From positions 1 through 9,670 of the forward strand of contig CAMJXI010000032.1 of the NCBI GenBank assembly GCA_946409675.1: a stretch of 9,670 nucleotides of DNA, given 5' to 3'. The translations under genes and the position numbers were made by a program. Shown here one piece after another: positions 5,730 to 9,670 of this stretch. Numbering within the stretch: position 1 is the stretch's first letter; each line of letters begins with the position of its first letter. The stretch is from an uncultured Lactobacillus sp. Its GTDB lineage: Bacteria; Bacillota; Bacilli; Lactobacillales; Lactobacillaceae. The notes beneath the pieces were generated by a model, which did not search any database, was not told where the DNA came from, and saw only the letters and a program-made list of their open reading frames with translations.

Positions 5730-6137
5730 ATGAAAGTAAAAGTAAATCAGCTGACAGCGACAGACTTTATTAGCCTCACCGACTCGGTTGGTTGGCTACC
5801 TTTGCCAGAAGAACAAGTAAAACATGCGCTTGCTAGATCTGTCGCAACATTTGCGGCTTTTGATGATGAGGACAATCTAATGGGGATGGCACGCTTACTA
5901 GGCGACGGCGCATTCATCTTCTATATTGAAGATATGATTGTTAACCCCAAATTTCAAAACCAACACGTTGGGACGGCAATCATCGAAAAATCAATCGAAA
6001 CTGTCAAAGAAATGAAGCATCCAGACTGGTTTGTCACCCTCGACGTGATGTCAGACCCAGAGCCTGAAACCATCAGTTATTATGAAAAGTTCGGCTTTAA
6101 ACAAGGCGCAAATGGAATGATGATGGATATTAACTAG
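5730..6137 (+). CDS. GNAT-family N-acetyltransferase
   Basis: Transfers an acetyl group from acetyl-CoA to an unknown amine substrate in the cytoplasm. The 135-residue single domain is standard. The acetyl-CoA-binding motif A is QNQHVGTA (76-83, Q-x-x-G-x-A form) after strand EDMIVNP (68-73); the C-terminal YYEKFGF (117-123) is the usual motif B. AGAGGAG lies about 9 bases before the ATG. The stop TAG is followed in the same frame by 27 open codons (6138-6218). A 47-bp near-copy of its 3' end lies at 6803-6849 beyond the VOC gene, so a tandem paralogue probably once existed. It converges with the VOC gene on a shared terminator. The substrate cannot be told from sequence. Confidence 0.93.
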   Translation: MKVKVNQLTATDFISLTDSVGWLPLPEEQVKHALARSVATFAAFDDEDNLMGMARLLGDGAFIFYIEDMIVNPKFQNQHVGTAIIEKSIETVKEMKHPDWFVTLDVMSDPEPETISYYEKFGFKQGANGMMMDIN

Positions 6138-6221
6138 GAAATAAATGGAAACTACGTTGTTGATGCCGGATTAGACCACAACCCTGTTAGATTGAACATT
6201 ACATTAAAACCAGAGCAGTAA
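6138..6221 (+). pseudogene. 27-codon in-frame extension after the GNAT stop, likely gene remnant
   Basis: Directly after the GNAT TAG the same frame continues without stop for 27 codons to TAA at 6219-6221. It includes GNYVVDAGLDHNPVR and LNITLKPEQ, a composition that looks protein-like rather than random. A normal GNAT domain ends at the MMMD motif, so this is not a missing part of the acetyltransferase. It is more likely the 3' end of another gene left by a deletion or recombination. The parent protein is not recognised. Confidence 0.35.
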
Positions 6222-6246
6222 AAAAGCGTGAATTTTTCACGCTTTT
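6222..6246. terminator. Bidirectional terminator between GNAT and VOC genes
   Basis: Perfect 11-bp arms AAAAGCGTGAA (6222-6232) and TTCACGCTTTT (6236-6246) enclose loop TTT. On the minus strand it is followed by six T residues, so it is strongest for the VOC transcript; on the plus strand the T-run is four long, enough to help end the GNAT transcript. Confidence 0.88.
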
Positions 6247-6310
6247 AATTTGGCTTAGTTTTCTCAAATACTAGGAATAAACTGTTGTCACACCAACTTG
6301 CTACTGCGGC

Positions 6311-6709
6311 CTACATATTCATCCAAGATGCTGACAGAATGTTGCCGTCCGGATCCGCTACCTCTAGTTCATACATCTGGTCTTCAGGAATATTAATCTC
6401 GACGTGGTAATAATCCCCTCCGTTGTTTTTAGCTGTCTCAGCAAATTCTTCTACTTCCGCACGCGAATTAAGACTGAACGCGGTCAGCGAACCACTAATT
6501 TTCGTGGTATCCGCTAATTCATGACCTTTCAAAAATTTTCGATAGAAATCATAAGTCAGGAGCATGACCCAAATATTGTCATCCCACATCATACCTACAC
6601 CATTAGCATCAGAAAAATCTTTGTTCTGCGTAAAACCTAATGCGGTATAAAACTTAATCGAGCGCTCCATGTCGCTCACTGGTAGGTTTACAAAAATCAT
6701 TTTTGCCAT
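6311..6709 (-). CDS. VOC-superfamily (glyoxalase/bleomycin-resistance fold) protein
   Basis: 132-residue single-module VOC protein of the PhnB/YycE-like kind. The opening MIFVNLPVSDMERSIKFYTALGF is the diagnostic first beta-alpha unit, and ADPDGNILSASWMNM near the C-terminus is the matching last unit, where the family often has DPDGN-x-x-E. Here the metal-ligand glutamate is not evident (LSASW), so metal-dependent glyoxalase chemistry is doubtful, and a binding or resistance-type role is as likely. TAGGAG lies about 8 bases before the ATG. It is transcribed alone, with its promoter just upstream and the shared terminator about 65 bases beyond its stop. It is flanked by two copies of the GNAT 3' end, so it sits inside a rearranged segment. 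Substrate unknown. Confidence 0.9.
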   Translation of the reverse strand: MAKMIFVNLPVSDMERSIKFYTALGFTQNKDFSDANGVGMMWDDNIWVMLLTYDFYRKFLKGHELADTTKISGSLTAFSLNSRAEVEEFAETAKNNGGDYYHVEINIPEDQMYELEVADPDGNILSASWMNM

Positions 6710-6735
6710 TTAATTTCTCCTATCGTAGTTTGGAT

Positions 6736-6764
6736 CGATTACATCGATTTATCGTTTTTTACAA
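6736..6764 (-). promoter_or_regulatory. Candidate promoter of the VOC gene, with repeated ATCG motifs
   Basis: Minus strand TTGTAA (6764-6759) and TAATCG (6741-6736) are 17 bases apart, putting the start near 6729, about 20 bases before the ATG. The region 6722-6754 carries four ATCG motifs, two as ATCGAT (6734-6739 and 6743-6748), a possible regulator site. The -10 is a weak match. Confidence 0.42.
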
Positions 6765-6802
6765 AATTAATTATCTCATGTCGCAAAATCAGGGGCAATT
6801 TA

Positions 6803-6849
6803 TCGGCTTTAAGCAAGGCGCAAATGAAATGATGATGGATCTTAACTAG
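6803..6849 (+). pseudogene. 3'-end remnant of a second GNAT acetyltransferase gene
   Basis: These 47 bases match the last 47 bases of the GNAT gene (6091-6137) at 44 positions and keep frame and stop: GFKQGANEMMMDLN against GFKQGANGMMMDIN. Upstream of 6803 no further GNAT sequence is recognisable. The frame has a chance ATG at 6778 (23 codons, no ribosome binding site), so it is not a functional gene. It is the truncated tail of a paralogue. Confidence 0.85.
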
Positions 6850-6857
6850 TAAACAAA

Positions 6858-6893
6858 AAGAGGCAACCGTTGATTTAACAGCGTTTGCCTCTT
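6858..6893 (-). terminator. Terminator after tRNA-Thr
   Basis: Arms AAGAGGCAA (6858-6866) and TTGCCTCTT (6885-6893), with further pairing CGTTG/CAGCG inside (one G-U). On the minus strand the stem runs into TTTTTG, about 20 bases beyond the tRNA 3' end. Confidence 0.82.
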
Positions 6894-6911
6894 CTTTTGT
6901 CGTCTTCTTGA

Positions 6912-6984
6912 TGCCGCTTAGGTGACTCGAACACCTGACCCTCGGTTTACGATACCGATGCTCTACCAACTGAGCTAAAGCGGC
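6912..6984 (-). tRNA. tRNA-Thr(CGT)
   Basis: A complete cloverleaf on the minus strand: acceptor GCCGCTT/AAGCGGC, D-arm with AGCTCAGTTGGTAGAGC, anticodon stem TCGGT/ACCGA with loop ATCGTAA, T-arm CAGGTGTTCGAGTCACCTA. Bases 34-36 are CGT, reading the threonine codon ACG. The discriminator is A; CCA is not encoded (TCA follows). Transcribed alone from a near-consensus promoter. Confidence 0.95.
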
Positions 6985-6996
6985 TTAACTCAAATA

Positions 6997-7025
6997 ATTA
7001 TATCCAAAATAGCGCGACTTTTCAA
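6997..7025 (-). promoter_or_regulatory. Promoter of tRNA-Thr
   Basis: Minus strand TTGAAA (7025-7020) and a perfect TATAAT (7002-6997) are 17 bases apart; the -10 ends 12 bases before the tRNA 5' end. Confidence 0.85.
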
Positions 7026-7104
7026 CCTTACTTTAACTTATAATACTAAGTTCAACTGTGGTAAAATAGCTGTATGTAATATTTTAACTAAAAGGAGAAT
7101 TTTC

Positions 7105-8094
7105 ATGAGTATATTAGTTTTGGGCGGAGCCGGTTATATCGGTTCCCACGCTGTAGATTCATTGGTAAATCAAGGATACGACACCGTTGTGGTCGATTCA
7201 TTGGTTACTGGCCACCGCCAGGCAATCAATCCAAATGCTAAATTTTACGAAGGCGACGTCTTAGACAGTGCCTTTTTGAACGACGTTTTTGACAAAGAAA
7301 AAATCGACGCAGTTATTCATTTTGCGGCCTTTTCATTGGTTCCTGAATCAATGGTTAAGCCTCTGAAGTATTTCAAAAACAATACTGCCGGCTTGATCAA
7401 CGTGCTTGAAGTAATGCGCGACCACAATGTCAAAAAGATTGTCTTCTCTTCTACCGCAGCAACTTACGGCGCACCAAAAGAATCTCCAATCACAGAAAAG
7501 ACTCCTACAAATCCTATCAACCCATACGGCGAATCAAAATTGATGATGGAAAAAATTATGCACTGGGCTGATGAAGCATACGGCATCAAGTTTGTTGCCT
7601 TGCGTTACTTTAACGTTGCCGGTGCAAAACTCGACGGCTCAATCGGTGAAGCACATCATCCTGAAAGTCATTTGATTCCGATTATTTTGGACACTGCCTT
7701 AGGCCAACGTGATAAAATTACTATTTTTGGTGACGACTATAACACACCCGATGGTACTAACGTCCGCGATTACGTCCACGTGCTCGATTTGATTGACGCT
7801 CATATTTTAGCAATGAAATATTTGGATGCTGGTAATCCTAGTGACGTCTTCAACCTGGGCTCATCTAACGGTTTCTCAAACCTCGAAATGGTTAAGAGTG
7901 CTATCAAAGTAACCGGCGTGCAAATTCCTTACGAAATTGGCGCTCGTCGTGGCGGTGATCCCGATTCTCTCGTTGCCCAAAGTACGAAAGCTCGCGAAAT
8001 TCTCGGTTGGTCTCCTAAATATGAAGATACTGAAACAATTATTTCTTCGGCTTGGAAATGGCATACAACCCATCCCAATGGATATGGTGCATAG
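7105..8094 (+). CDS. galE: UDP-glucose 4-epimerase GalE
   Basis: Interconverts UDP-galactose and UDP-glucose in the Leloir pathway; cytoplasmic, NAD-dependent. An extended short-chain dehydrogenase of 329 residues, as usual for the family. The Rossmann motif GGAGYIGSH is at 7-15, and the catalytic Ser/Thr-Tyr-Lys set is seen as SSTAATYG (115-122) with Tyr141 and Lys145 in YGESK. FNVAGA (near 170) and the C-terminal [11 protein letters not shown] are family blocks for substrate binding. AAAGGAG sits about 8 bases before the ATG. The promoter is not certain: TTCAAC (7051) with TGTAAT (7075) at 18 bases, or TAAAAT at 7062, are candidates. galT follows with a 2-base gap. Besides galactose use, it supplies UDP-galactose for surface polysaccharide. 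Confidence 0.97.
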   Translation: MSILVLGGAGYIGSHAVDSLVNQGYDTVVVDSLVTGHRQAINPNAKFYEGDVLDSAFLNDVFDKEKIDAVIHFAAFSLVPESMVKPLKYFKNNTAGLINVLEVMRDHNVKKIVFSSTAATYGAPKESPITEKTPTNPINPYGESKLMMEKIMHWADEAYGIKFVALRYFNVAGAKLDGSIGEAHHPESHLIPIILDTALGQRDKITIFGDDYNTPDGTNVRDYVHVLDLIDAHILAMKYLDAGNPSDVFNLGSSNGFSNLEMVKSAIKVTGVQIPYEIGARRGGDPDSLVAQSTKAREILGWSPKYEDTETIISSAWKWHTTHPNGYGA

Positions 8095-8096
8095 TT

Positions 8097-9521
8097 TTGG
8101 CAAAAATTAACGCAATCAACTTTCTGACTGACAAAATAATTCAAAATAACTCAAGCTACGAACCACGCGATCAGTACTACATTAAGAACAAGCTTTTAGC
8201 CCTCGTTGGCGATAGTCTTGTATCTTTTGAGATTGAAGACAGCTTATCAACCAAAGACTGCACTAAAGATCTGACCTCTGACCCATTGGTGCAATCGCAA
8301 ATCTTTGATTTACTGACCCCAATTCCTAGTGAGTTCAATCGTAAATTTTGGAATCTTTATAGTACTGATTCCGTCAAAGCGACAGACTATTTCCATCAAC
8401 TATCAATTGATAATGATTACTTGCAGATTGATCAAATTGCGAAGAATATTAAGTTTTCTTCAATGACAGATTACGGCGAGCTCGAAATCACAATCAATAT
8501 GTCGAAGCCGGAAAAAACGACTAAGGATATTATTGCTAACGCCGCTGCCAGCAAAAGTCGCACGTACCCACTCTGCCAACTTTGTTTTGAAAACGAAGGC
8601 TATCTTGGTGGTACTAACTACTCTCTACGTAGTCAACACCGGCTTTTGCGCCTTAACTTGAACCATTCCGAATGGGGCATGCAATATTCTCCTTACGAAT
8701 ACTTCAACGAACACATCATTGTGATTTCAAAAGAACATCGTCCGATGCACATTAGCTCGGCCACCTTCACCAATCTGTTAGACTTCGTCGACTTATTTCC
8801 GCAATACTTCTTAGGAAGTAATGCCGGTATTCCGATTGTGGGTGGCTCAATGCTTGGTCACGAGCATTATCAAGGTGGAGAACATCTTTTCCCAGTCGAG
8901 AAGGCAAACGACCTCTACGGCTTCGAAACGGCTTTTGACGATGTCACAGCTTCAGTAATCAACTGGCCAGTCTCCACAATTCGTTTGATTTCTAAAAACA
9001 GAGAACATCTGGAAGAATTGGCCAACCAAATTAATGATGCTTGGAATCAGTATGATAATGAAGAATTACAAATTAAAGCAGAATCAGATGGGATACAGCA
9101 CCATTCGATTAACCCAATTGCCCGCAAAAACGGTTCGGAGTATACATTATTGATCATGCTTCGTGATAACAATACTTCCGTGACCTATCCAGACGGAATT
9201 TTCCATGTCCATCCTGAATACCAGCACATCAAACAAGAAAACATCGGTTTGATTGAGGCCATGGGACTTGCAATCTTACCTCCTCGTCTCAAAATCGAGT
9301 TGGCAGAGGTTAAGAAGTACATTATGGAAGAACCTAACTCGATCGCTTCTATTCACTTAGACTGGGCTAATTCGCTCAAAGAGAGTTACACCAATCAAAA
9401 CATGGATGAATTTATCGACCAAAACCTTGGTCAAGTGTTTGCCGAGATTCTGGAAAACACAGGAGTCTTCGTCAACCATGAAGATCAATTCAAACTCTTC
9501 ACTAAACAATTTAATGCATAA
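8097..9521 (+). CDS. galT: Galactose-1-phosphate uridylyltransferase GalT, Firmicutes type (class II)
   Basis: Exchanges UMP between UDP-glucose and galactose-1-phosphate, yielding UDP-galactose for GalE. The frame is open from ATG 8052 (489 codons), but that start lies inside galE. Comparison with the family start pattern (…SYEPRDQYYIKNKLLALVG) favours TTG at 8097, giving MAKINAINFL and 474 residues, near the usual 480-490, with a 2-base gap to the galE stop. The ribosome binding site is weak (GGATATGG inside the galE end), suggesting translational coupling. Family blocks are CQLCFENEGYLGG (160-172) and GGSMLGHEHYQGGEHLFPV, whose HEHYQGG replaces the HPHGQ active site of class I enzymes. It is last in the operon, followed by a terminator. 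galK is not in the window. Confidence 0.95.
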   Translation: MAKINAINFLTDKIIQNNSSYEPRDQYYIKNKLLALVGDSLVSFEIEDSLSTKDCTKDLTSDPLVQSQIFDLLTPIPSEFNRKFWNLYSTDSVKATDYFHQLSIDNDYLQIDQIAKNIKFSSMTDYGELEITINMSKPEKTTKDIIANAAASKSRTYPLCQLCFENEGYLGGTNYSLRSQHRLLRLNLNHSEWGMQYSPYEYFNEHIIVISKEHRPMHISSATFTNLLDFVDLFPQYFLGSNAGIPIVGGSMLGHEHYQGGEHLFPVEKANDLYGFETAFDDVTASVINWPVSTIRLISKNREHLEELANQINDAWNQYDNEELQIKAESDGIQHHSINPIARKNGSEYTLLIMLRDNNTSVTYPDGIFHVHPEYQHIKQENIGLIEAMGLAILPPRLKIELAEVKKYIMEEPNSIASIHLDWANSLKESYTNQNMDEFIDQNLGQVFAEILENTGVFVNHEDQFKLFTKQFNA

Positions 9522-9527
9522 TCACTT

Positions 9528-9553
9528 AAAGGCTATCAGCGATAGCCTTTTTT
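9528..9553 (+). terminator. Terminator of galE-galT
   Basis: Arms AAAGGCTATC (9528-9537) and GATAGCCTTT (9541-9550) with loop AGC, followed by TTT, starting 7 bases after the galT stop. Confidence 0.93.
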
Positions 9554-9575
9554 GCTACGCCAAAAAGCGCGAAAA

Positions 9576-9605
9576 AAATAGAACTCTCAAATGAGAATTC
9601 TATTT
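9576..9605 (-). terminator. Terminator after tRNA-Lys
   Basis: Arms AAATAGAACTCTCA (9576-9589) and TGAGAATTCTATTT (9592-9605), with one mismatch. On the minus strand the stem is followed by a seven-T run, 12 bases beyond the tRNA 3' end, so it ends the tRNA transcript. Confidence 0.85.
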
Positions 9606-9616
9606 GTCTATATCTA

Positions 9617-9670
9617 TGAGTCGCGGGAGGCTCGAACTCCCGACCCACGGATTAAAAGTCCGTTGCTCTA
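9617..9670 (-). tRNA. tRNA-Lys(TTT), 5' part beyond the window
   Basis: Minus strand, read from the window edge: TAGAGC of the D-arm, anticodon stem ACGGA/TCCGT with loop CTTTTAA (anticodon TTT, codons AAA/AAG), variable loop, T-arm GGGAG-TTCGAGC-CTCCC, acceptor 3' strand GCGACTC and discriminator A. The 5' acceptor strand and most of the D-arm are cut off by the window end. Isoacceptor identity follows from the anticodon. Confidence 0.93.

Noticed and set aside
6739..6969. 76-codon minus-strand open frame
   Set aside because: It runs through the tRNA-Thr gene, its terminator and the GNAT remnant in antisense; no ribosome binding site.
7876..8144. Two minus-strand frames antisense to the galE end
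   Set aside because: They are shadows of the strongly supported galE and galT frames, without ribosome binding sites.
1..9670. CRISPR array, insertion sequence, phage or defence genes
   Set aside because: No regularly spaced repeats, transposase, integrase or terminal inverted repeats were seen; the only sizeable direct repeat is the GNAT 3' end.

Overview
The window looks like a contig end from a low-GC Gram-positive bacterium of the Lactobacillaceae. The evidence is AT-rich intergenic DNA, strong GGAGG-type ribosome binding sites, a CcpA-type cre site, an SLAP-like/CAP secreted protein, a Firmicutes-type (class II) GalT and compact rho-independent terminators. The genus cannot be fixed from the sequence alone. 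The first 47 bases are not biological: they are the Illumina TruSeq universal adapter, and they create a false C-terminus on the first gene.

Layout. (1) Positions 48-2936, minus strand: the promoter-proximal part of a ribose operon, rbsR-rbsD-rbsA. It has a consensus sigma-A promoter, a cre site inside that promoter and a tandem LacI-type operator just downstream. rbsA is cut by the contig end, so the rest of the transporter is not visible. No rbsK lies between these genes. (2) 2937-3358: intergenic DNA with an exact TGTGA-N6-TCACA (CRP/FNR-type) site and a strong minus-strand terminator. (3) 3359-4529, minus: a secreted protein with two SLAP-like wall-binding modules and a CAP domain, with its own promoter. 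(4) 4690-5203, plus: a cysteine glutathione/thiol peroxidase and its terminator. (5) 5204-5729: a gene-poor stretch that nevertheless holds a short leader-like ORF ending inside a perfect hairpin, a 17-codon ORF on the other strand, and a convincing unannotated 46-residue single-pass membrane protein. (6) 5730-6709: a GNAT acetyltransferase (plus) and a VOC/glyoxalase-fold protein (minus) converge on a shared terminator. A 47-bp near-copy of the GNAT 3' end sits on the far side of the VOC gene, which is a trace of duplication. (7) 6858-7025: tRNA-Thr(CGT) on the minus strand with a near-consensus promoter and terminator. (8) 7105-9553, plus: galE-galT, the Leloir steps, with a terminator. (9) 9576-9670: a minus-strand terminator and the 3' part of tRNA-Lys(TTT).

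How it works together. The rbs genes import and isomerise ribose under local (RbsR) and global (CcpA) control. galE and galT interconvert UDP-sugars and galactose-1-phosphate. The peroxidase, CAP protein, GNAT and VOC genes are single-gene units. No convincing new multi-gene system is present. The best candidates for new biology are the 46-residue membrane protein with its surroundings, the isolated CRP-like site and the GNAT duplication scar.
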